A DNA stretch of 26,387 nucleotides from DATAXS01 sp036266715 (GCA_036266715.1 DATAXS010000011.1:1-26387), one strand, 5' to 3'. Counted from the first letter of the stretch, positions 1 through 7,056 are shown. Made by a program: numbers and translations. Notes: a model not told the origin generated them from the letters alone.

Positions 1-2
1 AA

Positions 3-788
3 ACGGATGTCGCGCTCAAGGTGACTCCCACGGAATCCAGCGACCGCTGGACGGTGGCGGGACGCGGCGAGCTCCATCTTGCGATCTTGATAGAAAAAAT
101 GCGCCGCGAAGGATTTGAGCTTGAAGTATCCAAACCGCAAGTTATTTATAAAGAAGAAAACGGCAAGAAAATGGAACCAATGGAACTGGTTTCCGTTGAG
201 GTGCCCGAGCAGTATTCCGGCGTCGTGATAGAAATGATGGGCAAGCGGCTCGGCCAAATGAAGAACATGAAAGTGGACGACAAAAAGATATCGCTCATGG
301 ACTTTGAGATTCCGACGCGCGGGCTCATCGGCATCCGGAATAAGTTTCTCACCTCCACGAAGGGCACCGGCATCATGAACTCGCTTTTCCTTGGCTACCA
401 GGAGTACAAGGGCGATATTACGGCAATCCCGCATGGCTCCATTGTGGCCACGGAAGCGGGAGAATCGCGGAACTACGGGCTTGTAGTGGCCCAGGGCCGT
501 GGAACGCTCTTTATTGGCGATGGCGTGATGGTCTACGGCGGCATGGTGGTGGGGGAGAACGCAAAAGAAGGCGACGTGCTGGTCCACGTTGCCCGCGAAA
601 AGCAGCTCACAAACTTCCGCGCCAAGAACGAAGGATTGGCCGACCAGCTGGAAGTCCCGCTCACGCTTTCCCTGGAGGACGCGCTTGATTACATTGATGA
701 GGAAGAGCTCGTGGAGATCACTCCGCAGAACATCCGCATTAGGAAGAAATATTTGACGGAGGCGGATAGAAAACGGGCGGGAAAATAA
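3..788 (+). CDS. typA: TypA/BipA translational GTPase, C-terminal part (5' end outside window)
   Basis: Ribosome-binding GTPase of the EF-G/LepA superfamily, linked to 50S assembly and stress growth. Only the last ~261 residues are here. The open frame runs in from the left edge, so the GTG at 21 is internal and not a start; the G domain and domain II lie outside. Visible parts are the EF-G domain III/V-like region with the family signature around AGRGELHLAIL, then PTRGLIGIRNKFL and GTGIMNSLFLGY. These are followed by the BipA-specific C-terminal domain (HVAREKQLTNFRAKN, then LEDALDYIDEEELVEITP, ending IRIRKKYL). This C-terminal domain separates TypA from LepA and EF-G. It is convergent with the minus-strand unknown gene downstream. 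No plus-strand intrinsic terminator follows, because the hairpin after its stop has its U-tract only on the other strand. Identification is firm from family motifs; it is complete only at the 3' end. Confidence 0.95.
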   Translation, partial: TDVALKVTPTESSDRWTVAGRGELHLAILIEKMRREGFELEVSKPQVIYKEENGKKMEPMELVSVEVPEQYSGVVIEMMGKRLGQMKNMKVDDKKISLMDFEIPTRGLIGIRNKFLTSTKGTGIMNSLFLGYQEYKGDITAIPHGSIVATEAGESRNYGLVVAQGRGTLFIGDGVMVYGGMVVGENAKEGDVLVHVAREKQLTNFRAKNEGLADQLEVPLTLSLEDALDYIDEEELVEITPQNIRIRKKYLTEADRKRAGK

Positions 789-817
789 AAAACGGGACGC
801 ATACCACATGCGACCCG
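785..817 (-). terminator. Rho-independent terminator of the minus-strand unknown gene
   Basis: Inverted repeat at 793-817: arms of 10 bases (CGGGTCGCAT and ATGCGTCCCG on the minus strand) pair with one mismatch around a 5-base loop. They are followed on the minus strand by TTTTTTATTTT. The U-tract exists only in the minus direction, so it ends transcription coming from the gene at 820-1242 and not that from typA. It abuts the typA stop codon. Confidence 0.8.
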
Positions 818-819
818 GA

Positions 820-1242
820 CTACAAAATAATGATATCTTGCTGGAGAAGAAAAACCTGCTCTTCGCCGCTACATTCTTGAAGCTCTTTACAGAGCATCTG
901 AAAGTAGACAATCGCCTCAGGCGATCGGGCGGCGATAACGGTAATCTTCCTATGGAGGTTGGTTTCGGGTTTTCCTTCTCGGGGCCCTGCTCCTTGGAGG
1001 AACGCCTCGTCGACCGTATACCCCCCGAAATGTTGCGCAAGGATAACGGTGAGCAATAACTCATCTTGCCAGTCACAGACCGTTTCGCGAACTTCTTCCG
1101 GAGAGATTCTGAAGCGAGGAAAGAAGATGGTAAATTGACTCCCCTCGCCACGGATACCTGTTCCCGGCTGATAGCTCATCGCCATTCCCTCCGTGGAAAA
1201 TGCCTCCATTGCGTGAGCATTAAATGCACGGACTCTTGTCAT
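820..1242 (-). CDS. Hypothetical protein, 140 aa
   Basis: Family not recognised. The start chosen is ATG at 1242 because AGGGGGA lies 5 nt before it. An in-frame TTG at 1260 would also be possible but has no ribosome site. The product is soluble-looking with no signal peptide or membrane helix. It has a motif-like opening (MTRVRAFNAHAMEAFSTEG), a central FTIFFPRFRISPEEVRE segment, and two predicted amphipathic stretches towards the end (EAIVYFQMLCKELQECS). Three cysteine or tryptophan landmarks (one Trp, Cys in VCDW and in LCKELQEC) give no known motif. It follows the 76-aa gene by only 18 nt, so the two form a small unit, and a good intrinsic terminator closes it. A plus-strand frame at 808-1059 overlaps it but has no ribosome site or family signal. 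Being real is likely; function unknown. Confidence 0.7.
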   Translation of the reverse strand: MTRVRAFNAHAMEAFSTEGMAMSYQPGTGIRGEGSQFTIFFPRFRISPEEVRETVCDWQDELLLTVILAQHFGGYTVDEAFLQGAGPREGKPETNLHRKITVIAARSPEAIVYFQMLCKELQECSGEEQVFLLQQDIIIL

Positions 1243-1260
1243 AAAAATCCCCCTGCGCAA

Positions 1261-1491
1261 TCATGCCGCTGCGTTGCTCTTCTTGGCGAGTTCGGCGGCC
1301 AATTCTTTTCCCATCTTGAAGCGTATCCCGGCTTCCTTGAAGCGAGGAATCATGCTTTTGGGGACGAAATATAATCCACCCCTCACGCCGCCATAGGATT
1401 TCAGCAAGCCGATGGCCTGGATGGCATCCTCGTCCGAATCAAACTTCACCCACACCGGATAATCTCCGAGGTCTTCAATATCTTCTTTCAT
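1261..1491 (-). CDS. Hypothetical protein, 76 aa
   Basis: Family not recognised. The start at 1491 is set by a strong Shine-Dalgarno sequence (GGGAGG) 5 nt upstream. The longer frame to 1557 would need the first codons to precede this site. The protein is acidic at the N-terminus (MKEDIEDLGDYP), then has a compact alternating pattern (VWVKFDSDEDAIQAIGLLKSYG, followed by LYFVPKSMIPRFKEAGIRF). This fits a small alpha/beta fold, perhaps a ferredoxin-like regulator or binding module. That is inference from hydrophobic spacing only. A possible promoter lies upstream (TTGCGG, 17 nt, TAGATT). It is the first gene of a two-gene unit with the 140-aa protein and sits 72 nt after the nuclease gene. Confidence 0.7.
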   Translation of the reverse strand: MKEDIEDLGDYPVWVKFDSDEDAIQAIGLLKSYGGVRGGLYFVPKSMIPRFKEAGIRFKMGKELAAELAKKSNAAA

Positions 1492-1563
1492 GGTTTCCTC
1501 CCCTAAATCTGACAAAACAGCAGCCATCAATCTACCACGATCTTTCTGATGCCGCAAATTTGT

Positions 1564-2331
1564 CTACAAATACCCTACCTTCTTCAGCCAAAAATCGTTC
1601 TCCCATTCCCAAAGCCGCTTGGCGCCGAGGAATGCCTGGAAGTCGTCTTGCCAGTAGGGGAACTCTTTGAGTTCAATGTCGCCCAGCAGTGGGCCCCATA
1701 CGTGGTCGCAGGTCCGCATGAGGGCGCTCCGTGGATCTATCTTTATTTTTTCGTTGCCGCCCTTGATGCGCCGCCGCGCGCCGCACTTTTCACAGAACTG
1801 CACCTGGTCAATCTTCAAAATCCACCGCGTCTGGAGATTTTTGAATTGGCTCTTGAGCGCATCCATGTATGCGGAAGTCTGTAAGGAATAGTCACGGTAA
1901 ATGGCCTGCGAGGTTTTAATATCCAGCACGCCGAGCTTCCCGCCGATGAGCGCAATGGCGTCCACCGTGCCCGCGTAGCGATGGTCGTAGTTCACAATGC
2001 GGCGTTCCACGAGGTCCGGCGTCACCTGAATATTATTTTTCTCAAAAAATTGCTGGAATGAAGCGACGGCCGGGGCAATCTGGGCGGGAATCTCCGGATT
2101 TTTGTCTAAAAGTAGGCCTTCCACGGCCTCGTGAATCATGGTGCCTTCTTTTGCCGACTGTTCCGTGGCCTCCTGCGCGGCCTTATAGCTCTTCGCCGCC
2201 GCATAATAAAAATAAAGCGCGGGCTTTGCCTTGATGGTTACGATTTTCGTCACGCGGGGATACCACACATCGTCAATCGTATAGCCCGCCTTCTCCTTGA
2301 AGTCGTCTGCGTCCTTATATTCACCGAACAT
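1564..2331 (-). CDS. PD-(D/E)XK (RecB/Cas4-like) nuclease with CxxC...CxH insertion
   Basis: Predicted Mg2+-dependent DNA nuclease of the PD-(D/E)XK superfamily, 255 aa. The RecB-type motifs are in order: GTMIHEAVEG with His67; the GTVDA aspartate (Asp124); the LDIKTS core with Asp137 and Lys139; and the Q-x3-Y motif (Gln151, Tyr155). This is the full active-site set, so activity is plausible. After the catalytic core an insertion carries Cys180, Cys183, Cys208 and His210, which looks like a zinc site. There is no iron-sulfur cysteine set of the AddB/Cas4 kind. No cas gene, helicase or restriction partner is near, so a repair or DNA-processing role is more likely than CRISPR adaptation; this is inference. 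It lies 4 nt after murC and has its own -10-like box overlapping the murC stop. There is no Shine-Dalgarno sequence. Confidence 0.85.
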   Translation of the reverse strand: MFGEYKDADDFKEKAGYTIDDVWYPRVTKIVTIKAKPALYFYYAAAKSYKAAQEATEQSAKEGTMIHEAVEGLLLDKNPEIPAQIAPAVASFQQFFEKNNIQVTPDLVERRIVNYDHRYAGTVDAIALIGGKLGVLDIKTSQAIYRDYSLQTSAYMDALKSQFKNLQTRWILKIDQVQFCEKCGARRRIKGGNEKIKIDPRSALMRTCDHVWGPLLGDIELKEFPYWQDDFQAFLGAKRLWEWENDFWLKKVGYL

Positions 2332-2335
2332 AGGC

Positions 2336-3679
2336 CTATTTTAGCAGGGAATCGGTATAGTTCACAATGTCGCCGGCGCCCATCATGACGACAACCGCCT
2401 CGGATTGCGCAATATCCGTCATTTCAACCAGCAGCGCGCGCTTCAATTGTTTTGGGTCGGCGAGATAGCGAACATCCTTGCGTGGGTATTTTCGTTTTAT
2501 TGCCTGCGCCAGTTTCTCCGCGGTAAATTTTGGGTTTTGCATGTCGCGTCCGGCCACGCGGTACGCGGGGAGCAGGGTGAGCGAATCGGCAAGCATAAAC
2601 GAATCTGCAAATTCCTTAAAAAGCAGGCGCAGGCGCTCGGTCTGGTGCGGTTGGAACACGCACGCCAAATGAGCATGGGGGAACTTTTCACGGAATGCCT
2701 GGAGCGTGGCCCTTATTTCCGTCGGATGGTGCGCATAGTCATCAAACACGCGGATGGTTTTCTTTTCCATGCGGATCGTACCGCGTTCTTCCATCCGCCG
2801 CCACGAACCGCGGTATGCGCCGAGCGCGGCCAGTATCTTCTTTTGGGGGATCTGCAAAATTTTCCCGAGGCGATACACGGCAATTGCGTTTGATAAGTTG
2901 TGCCGACCGGGGATGCGGAGCGCGCGCTTGATCTTCCGCGTCGCAGGGTCCTGGAGCGTATACCAAACCACATGCAGATGTTTCTTTTTGGCGATCACCG
3001 CCACCCGCGCACGAAGCGAAAAAAGCACTTCATCATCGCGGTTTAAAATAAGCGTCCCGTGTTCATGCGTGCGCGAAAGAAATTGCAGGAACGACGCCTT
3101 GAGTGCTAGAAAGCTCTTATAAAAATCCAGGTGCTCACGGTCAATGTTCGTCACGATGACCACGGTGGGGGAATACGAAAGAAAGGCTCTGCCAAAATCG
3201 TCCGCCTCAAGCACGAGCCACGGGCTTTTCCCGATGCGCACGTTCTTCCCTTCGAGTTCGTTTAGGTTGGTGCCAATAAAGATTGTGGGATCCAGGCCAG
3301 CCTTCATAAAGAGGATGGATGCAAGTGCGGTTGTCGTGCTCTTGCCATGCGAACCTGTGATCGCGATCGTCTTGTGCATTTCCGTAAGGCGGCCAAGTGC
3401 TTCTGCAAGCGGCAAAAGGGGGACATTTCTTTTGCGCGCCGCAACGAGTTCGGGATTGTCCAGGGGGATGGCGCGGTTGTAGATCAGGAGGTCTGCATCC
3501 TTTGGCAGGTTGGCTGCAACGTGCATGCCGATCTTTATCCGAATACCTTCGCGCATCAAAGAACTCGTGAGCGGTCCTGCACGCAAATCGGAGCCGGAAA
3601 TAGCAAATCCCTTTGCCTTAAAATAGCGCGCAACGCCGCTCATGCTTATCCCGCCCAAGCCTACAAAATGGATTTTCAT
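2336..3679 (-). CDS. murC: UDP-N-acetylmuramate--L-alanine ligase MurC
   Basis: Cytoplasmic ATP-dependent ligase that adds L-alanine to UDP-MurNAc, the first step of the peptidoglycan stem peptide. The start at 3679 gives 447 aa, within the usual 450-480 range. It puts the Rossmann motif GLGGISMSGVARYF directly at the N-terminus, as in other MurC proteins; the 52 extra codons upstream read through the preceding gene and are unlike the family. The central Mur ligase P-loop is GSHGKSTTTAL (family usually GTHGKTTT). The C-terminal domain has the MurC-specific DDYAHHPTEI motif and FQPHQTERLRLL. The start is 16 nt after the M23 peptidase stop, so the two are probably cotranscribed. No clear Shine-Dalgarno sequence is present. 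Assignment to MurC, not Mpl or MurD/E/F, rests on the YAHHP motif and N-terminal domain. Confidence 0.95.
   Translation of the reverse strand: MKIHFVGLGGISMSGVARYFKAKGFAISGSDLRAGPLTSSLMREGIRIKIGMHVAANLPKDADLLIYNRAIPLDNPELVAARKRNVPLLPLAEALGRLTEMHKTIAITGSHGKSTTTALASILFMKAGLDPTIFIGTNLNELEGKNVRIGKSPWLVLEADDFGRAFLSYSPTVVIVTNIDREHLDFYKSFLALKASFLQFLSRTHEHGTLILNRDDEVLFSLRARVAVIAKKKHLHVVWYTLQDPATRKIKRALRIPGRHNLSNAIAVYRLGKILQIPQKKILAALGAYRGSWRRMEERGTIRMEKKTIRVFDDYAHHPTEIRATLQAFREKFPHAHLACVFQPHQTERLRLLFKEFADSFMLADSLTLLPAYRVAGRDMQNPKFTAEKLAQAIKRKYPRKDVRYLADPKQLKRALLVEMTDIAQSEAVVVMMGAGDIVNYTDSLLK
2338..2367 (-). promoter_or_regulatory. Putative promoter of the nuclease gene (leaderless type)
   Basis: On the minus strand TTGTGA (2362-2367), an 18-nt spacer and TAAAAT (2338-2343) precede the start codon at 2331 by only 6 nt. 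Transcription would therefore start at or within a base or two of the ATG. The -10 box overlaps the murC stop codon. Confidence 0.45.
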
Positions 3680-3695
3680 TGCTGATTGCTGAAGT

Positions 3696-4340
3696 TTATT
3701 GGTACGTTGTTCCCAAATAATTGAGCGGGTCCACGTCGTGGCCCTGCGGATACGGCCCACAACCGTGCGCCGGTGCCGTGGAAAACCCTTGTTCTTGGAA
3801 AATAGAGAAATGCAGATGCGGACCGGTTTCGTCACCGGTGGAACCCACCGTTCCCAGCAATGCGCCCTTAGTGACCGCGGCGCCAGGCGAAACGGAAATG
3901 TTCCCGAGGTGGGCGAACATAAGCACTAAATGGTTCACGGTATCGTCCACGACAACGAATTTGCCGAAGGCGATATGGGGGCAATAATCATCCTGGTCGC
4001 CCGTTGCGAGCACGGTGCCCGTGGCAGGGGAGTAGATCGGCGTTCCATAACTGGCCGCAATATCCACGCCGTTGTGCCAACCGTCTATATAGAGAGAGGA
4101 GAGAGAAGTATGGCCGTAGCCCTGGGTAATGTAATCCTTCCCTGCGCCGCTTGGAGAAAAGAAATTGAAATTGATTGACGGAAGGTCGTCGTAATACGTG
4201 GAGCCGGAAGACGAGATATCGGCCAGCTGCGCGTGCGCCAAGCCGCCCCCGGCAAAAAAACTCCCAAGCGCGGTGGAAACATAGTTCACGAACACAAGTC
4301 CGAAAAATATCAGGCATACCCAGCCGATCACTTTTCCCAT
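3696..4340 (-). CDS. M23 (LytM-like) peptidoglycan endopeptidase, exported
   Basis: Zinc metallopeptidase that cleaves peptidoglycan cross-bridges, 214 aa. An N-terminal hydrophobic segment (residues 5-30) followed by AHAQ suggests a signal peptide or a membrane anchor. The catalytic domain spans about residues 72-206. It has the HxxxD motif (His89, Asp93), a second histidine at 144 (FAHL), and the HxH motif (His175, His177 in PHLHF). All four metal and catalytic positions are present, so it should be active, unlike the LytM activators that lack them. There is no LysM or coiled-coil region. It leads into murC with a 16-nt gap, coupling wall remodelling to precursor synthesis. It is divergent from the plus-strand gene at 4481. 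On the minus strand a TATAAT at 4399-4404 is a possible -10 box. Confidence 0.93.
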   Translation of the reverse strand: MGKVIGWVCLIFFGLVFVNYVSTALGSFFAGGGLAHAQLADISSSGSTYYDDLPSINFNFFSPSGAGKDYITQGYGHTSLSSLYIDGWHNGVDIAASYGTPIYSPATGTVLATGDQDDYCPHIAFGKFVVVDDTVNHLVLMFAHLGNISVSPGAAVTKGALLGTVGSTGDETGPHLHFSIFQEQGFSTAPAHGCGPYPQGHDVDPLNYLGTTYQ

Positions 4341-4382
4341 AGGTAGAGTTTATCGTATTTTCTTTAATTAGAGAACGGGGTT

Positions 4383-4411
4383 TTGACAGATTGGCTATAT
4401 TATAGTACACT
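4383..4411 (+). promoter_or_regulatory. Sigma-70-type promoter for the 111-aa gene
   Basis: Perfect -35 TTGACA (4383-4388), 17-nt spacer and -10-like TACACT (4406-4411). A minus-strand TATAAT (4399-4404) lies inside the spacer, so the two divergent genes may share or compete for this 30-bp segment. The expected leader is about 60 nt and holds AGGAGGT at 4465-4471, 9 nt before ATG. Confidence 0.6.
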
Positions 4412-4480
4412 ATCCCGCAGCAGTCTTGAGTATTTATTCCGCAACAAATTCCAATTCCAAACTGAGGAGGTAACCACTCT

Positions 4481-4816
4481 ATGGCCAGCAATGCGCATGT
4501 CGTTGATGGTAAGGGAGCAATGTCTTCTGTGCTGACTGGGGCATTTTTTTCTCCCGCAACGCAACAAACCGTGTTCGCCGAACAACGGGAAGAAAGAGAG
4601 TGTGAAGAGCATTTGAGACAATTGGCTGGGGGAGACAAAGGACAATACGAACGCCTTCTCCGAAGCGGCTACAGCAAAGAGCGTGACAACGCGGTAGCCC
4701 TCATTCAAGAAGTCGAACGCGCAAAACCCGGCGTTTATGAACGCCTCCTCTGTAATCATCTCAACCGACGGAAAGCTTCGTATCACCGATCCATGGAACA
4801 AAGACCGGAGAATTAA
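4481..4816 (+). CDS. Hypothetical protein with an internal YERLL repeat, 111 aa
   Basis: Family not recognised. It is supported as a gene by a TTGACA promoter, a strong Shine-Dalgarno sequence (AGGAGGT, 9 nt before ATG) and an excellent downstream terminator. The protein is hydrophilic and charged, with no signal peptide. An N-terminal low-complexity stretch (about 1-30) precedes a helical, Glu/Arg-rich region. Residues 51-67 and 81-97 look like two copies of one helix-turn unit, each centred on YERLL (56-60 and 86-90) and followed by basic residues. This may be a small helical repeat; function cannot be inferred. It stands alone on the plus strand between divergent M23 and convergent secreted-protein genes. 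Like the 7057 gene, it looks like a self-contained transcription unit placed among core genes. Two cysteines (41, 91) are not in a known motif. Confidence 0.75.
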   Translation: MASNAHVVDGKGAMSSVLTGAFFSPATQQTVFAEQREERECEEHLRQLAGGDKGQYERLLRSGYSKERDNAVALIQEVERAKPGVYERLLCNHLNRRKASYHRSMEQRPEN

Positions 4817-4838
4817 CGCCGCTGCGGAAATAAAAACC

Positions 4839-4890
4839 ATGCCGGACATTTTGAGCGCACCACGCGCGTTCAGAATGTCCGGCATTTTTC
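4839..4890. terminator. Long bidirectional intrinsic terminator
   Basis: A 12-bp perfect stem (4839-4850 with 4874-4885) encloses a 23-nt region that can pair further (TGAGCGC with GCGC..TCA). On the plus strand it runs into ATTTTTCTTT, ending the 111-aa gene. On the minus strand the stem is followed by GGTTTTTATTT, so it can also end transcription from the secreted-protein gene at 4976. Confidence 0.85.
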
Positions 4891-4894
4891 TTTG

Positions 4895-4953
4895 GGGGAG
4901 ATACTATTCCCCAGATACCCCATCTGTCGCACAATATATCTTTCACGACAGAT
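4895..4953. repeat. Two further hairpins downstream of the secreted-protein gene
   Basis: GGGGA/TCCCC (4895-4899 with 4908-4912, 8-nt loop) and a perfect 8-bp pair ATCTGTCG/CGACAGAT (4922-4929 with 4946-4953, 16-nt loop). With the terminator this makes three stem-loops in a row in the 3' region of the minus-strand gene. Possible roles are mRNA 3'-end protection or a protein-binding palindrome; neither is shown. Confidence 0.5.
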
Positions 4954-4975
4954 ATAAGGCTTTAATAAGGATTTC

Positions 4976-5440
4976 CTATTTAAACACCCCAAGGAGCCAG
5001 TTCACTGCCCCCTGCATCACGCCGAGTATCCAGGAAAAGATATTGAGGATCGCCACAAAGAATGTCGAAATATGGAAACCGAATATCCCGTAGAGCCAAT
5101 TATCAAAACTTTCGGCAGCACCCTGCGCCCCGGTCGTCAAAATCTGCGTGGTCCAGGATGGCGGCGTGTAAAGCGTGCTTCCCGCGGCACTGCTGCCCGC
5201 GCCGCCGGGATTGTTCCACATATTGTCGAGACTCTGCACAAAGTTCTCAAACGGCGTTGAAAGACTGTTGAGTGATTGGCTAACGTTATTGGTGTCGGTG
5301 GCGCCAGTACCGGTGCCGGCGCTCGTGCCGCCGCCCACGGCATAGGCATGCGCATCCGCCGGTGCGGACACAAAAACCGCGCAGGCAAGCGCCGCGCTTC
5401 CAAGAATGAGGGCAACCATTCTGCTTCTGCCGAACCTCAT
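4976..5440 (-). CDS. Exported/membrane protein of unknown function, ~154 aa
   Basis: Family not recognised. The N-terminus is a clear signal peptide: MRFGRSR, then a hydrophobic run to about residue 25, then SAPADAHAYA, a likely signal peptidase I site. After it comes a Gly/Ser/Thr/Asn-rich linker (VGGGTSAGTGTGATDTNN). Next is a segment with FENFVQSLDNMWNNPG, then a C-terminal hydrophobic region (about 110-152: LYGIFGFHISTFFVAILNIFSWILGVMQ...). That region probably forms one or two membrane helices ending at the extreme C-terminus. The layout suggests a surface protein held by its tail. The start is ATG 5440 or GTG 5443. TATAAT (5447-5452) lies 6 nt before the ATG and overlaps the gltX stop, so the message may be leaderless. 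It lies downstream of gltX with a 7-nt gap. The role is unknown. Confidence 0.75.
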   Translation of the reverse strand: MRFGRSRMVALILGSAALACAVFVSAPADAHAYAVGGGTSAGTGTGATDTNNVSQSLNSLSTPFENFVQSLDNMWNNPGGAGSSAAGSTLYTPPSWTTQILTTGAQGAAESFDNWLYGIFGFHISTFFVAILNIFSWILGVMQGAVNWLLGVFK

Positions 5441-5447
5441 CACTCTA

Positions 5448-6911
5448 TTATAGCGTATCCGCCGCCGCGGTTACCCGTCGCAAAGATTCCTCTTTGCCGA
5501 GAACATCCATAATGTCCAGCGGATCGGGGGAGGCGCGAAGGCCGGAAAGCGCGACGCGCAGGGGCCAGAGTACCACTCCCCTTTTTCTTTCGCTCGTAAG
5601 GTCGGCGAGGATGCCCGCCAACGCCTCCTTGGTGAAATTCTTTTGGTCTATTTTTTTTAATTCTTCCGTGAGTTCGCCCAGCACTTTCTTTGCTTCTTCC
5701 GGCGTGCTTTCTTTCCACACCAGGAGCGACGGCTCGTAGTGCGGCAGGACAAAGAAGAACTTTCCGAGGTCCACGAGCTCGCGGAGATTGTTCGCCCGGG
5801 AACGCTCCACGGAAACCCATTTTTCCACGAACGCTTCGTCCGCGTGCAAATTCTCCGCGGCAAGGAGCGGCAGGACCATCTTTGCGATTTCCTTATCGCT
5901 CAGGGTCTTCATATGCTCGCGGTTCAGCCAGTTGAGCTTTTCCTCGTTGAATACCGCGGGCGATGCCTGCACGCGGGCAAGGTCAAATTCTTTTATTAGC
6001 TGGTTCTTGCCGAGCACTTCCCTGTCGTCTTTTGGATGCCAACCGAGGAGCGCAAGGAAGTTTATGAGCGCATCCGGCAAATATCCTTTTTCGCGATATT
6101 GCATGAGCGCCGTGTCCGTGAACCGCTTGGACATTTTGCTGCGGTCCGCATTCAAGATGAGCGGGATGTGCGCGTACACCGGCTCGTGGAACCCGAGCGC
6201 GCGCTGGACGAGGATCTGCTTCGGCGTGTTTGCAAGATGGTCCTCGCCGCGGATAACATGGGAAATTTCCATAAGTTCGTCATCCACCACCACGGCAAAG
6301 TTGTAGAGCGGCGTGTCCAGGTCTTTTGCTATCACCTGGTCGCCCAGGAGCGCCGCGTCAAAGACCACCTTGCCGCGGATGAGGTCCTTGAACTCCACTG
6401 CGGTCTCGGGAACCTTAAAGCGGATGACCTGCGGCTTCCTGCCTGCCGGAGGCGCCGTGATATTCCTGCAATGGCCGCTGTACTTTGGTGGAAGTCCCTG
6501 CGAGGACATTGCGTCGCGCTGGGCGTCCAATTCTTCTTTCGTGCAATAGCAATAATATGCTTCGTGTTTATCAAGAAGCTCTTGCAGATATTTTTTATAG
6601 AGCTCCGTGCGTTCGCTCTGGCGGTACGGGCCGTGCGTGCCCCTTGAACCCACCATCGGCAACGGCCCTTCGTCCCAATCAAGGCCGAGCCATGCAAGGC
6701 CGGCCAGGATCTCATCCTCGTATTTCTTTTCCGAGCGAACCTTGTCCGTGTCCTCTATCCGCAGAATGAAGGCGCCGCCCTGGTTGCGGGCAAAGAGCCA
6801 GTTAAAGAGCGCCGTGCGCGCCGTGCCCACGTGGAGCGGCCCCGTGGGGCTCGGGGCCATCCGGACGCGTATCGGCCTATCCTTGGTCGTTTTTGGGGCT
6901 TTCGGAGGCAT
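5448..6911 (-). CDS. gltX: Glutamyl-tRNA synthetase
   Basis: Class I aminoacyl-tRNA synthetase charging tRNA-Glu, 487 aa, usual length. The HIGH motif is HVGT (27-30) in the signature APSPTGPLHVGTARTALFN, followed by RIEDTD. The KMSKS motif is KMSKR (259-263). Residues Cys121, Cys123, Tyr144 and Cys148 match the zinc-ligand spacing known from bacterial GluRS. The C-terminal anticodon-binding helical domain is present and ends near VALSGLRASPDPLDIMDVLG. Lineages of this type often lack GlnRS and use GatCAB with a non-discriminating GluRS. That cannot be decided here. The start at 6911 gives a short N-terminal extension (MPPKAPKTTK). There is no Shine-Dalgarno sequence, and a -10-like TAAAAT sits 9 nt before ATG. 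An upstream repeat-flanked gene on the other strand separates it from murG. Confidence 0.96.
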   Translation of the reverse strand: MPPKAPKTTKDRPIRVRMAPSPTGPLHVGTARTALFNWLFARNQGGAFILRIEDTDKVRSEKKYEDEILAGLAWLGLDWDEGPLPMVGSRGTHGPYRQSERTELYKKYLQELLDKHEAYYCYCTKEELDAQRDAMSSQGLPPKYSGHCRNITAPPAGRKPQVIRFKVPETAVEFKDLIRGKVVFDAALLGDQVIAKDLDTPLYNFAVVVDDELMEISHVIRGEDHLANTPKQILVQRALGFHEPVYAHIPLILNADRSKMSKRFTDTALMQYREKGYLPDALINFLALLGWHPKDDREVLGKNQLIKEFDLARVQASPAVFNEEKLNWLNREHMKTLSDKEIAKMVLPLLAAENLHADEAFVEKWVSVERSRANNLRELVDLGKFFFVLPHYEPSLLVWKESTPEEAKKVLGELTEELKKIDQKNFTKEALAGILADLTSERKRGVVLWPLRVALSGLRASPDPLDIMDVLGKEESLRRVTAAADTL

Positions 6912-6920
6912 CTTAGGCCC

Positions 6921-6950
6921 ATTTTAGCGCAAATATGGGCGGGGTGCCAT
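6921..6950 (-). promoter_or_regulatory. Putative gltX promoter (near-leaderless)
   Basis: Minus strand ATGGCA (6945-6950), 18-nt spacer, TAAAAT (6921-6926), then 9 nt to the start codon at 6911. A transcript would begin about 3-4 nt before ATG. It lies back to back with the plus-strand cassette, 10 bp from its left repeat. Confidence 0.5.
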
Positions 6951-6960
6951 TACCCGCTCG

Positions 6961-6990
6961 GTTCTGACATCCTCTAACTGCCAGAGCACT
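6961..6990 (+). repeat. Left 30-bp direct repeat flanking the 7057-7521 gene
   Basis: Begins GTTCTGACATCCTCTAAC and ends CCAGAGCACT. It aligns without gaps to 7590-7619 with 25 of 30 identical bases. The core has short inverted arms CTCT...AGAG. No other copy was noticed in the window. The -35 element of the cassette promoter starts at its last base. Confidence 0.65.
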
Positions 6991-7052
6991 GTACAATTTT
7001 ATAAACAAGTGATAGAATAACACCGGTTGTAGTCAAAAACTTATCTGGAGGT
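6990..7052 (+). promoter_or_regulatory. Promoter and ribosome site of the 154-aa gene
   Basis: TGTACA (6990-6995), exact 17-nt spacer, TAGAAT (7013-7018); then a ~30-nt leader with GGAGGT (7047-7052) 4 nt before the ATG at 7057. The strong ribosome site contrasts with neighbouring core genes. Confidence 0.6.
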
Positions 7053-7056
7053 AAAA

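Noticed and set aside
808..1374. Plus-strand frames opposite the two small unknown genes (808-1059, 1066-1374)
   Set aside because: The minus-strand frames have Shine-Dalgarno sequences and a terminator; the plus-strand ones have none.
1564..2331. Cas4 and an associated CRISPR system
   Set aside because: The nuclease lacks the Cas4 iron-sulfur cysteine set, and no repeat array or cas gene is present.
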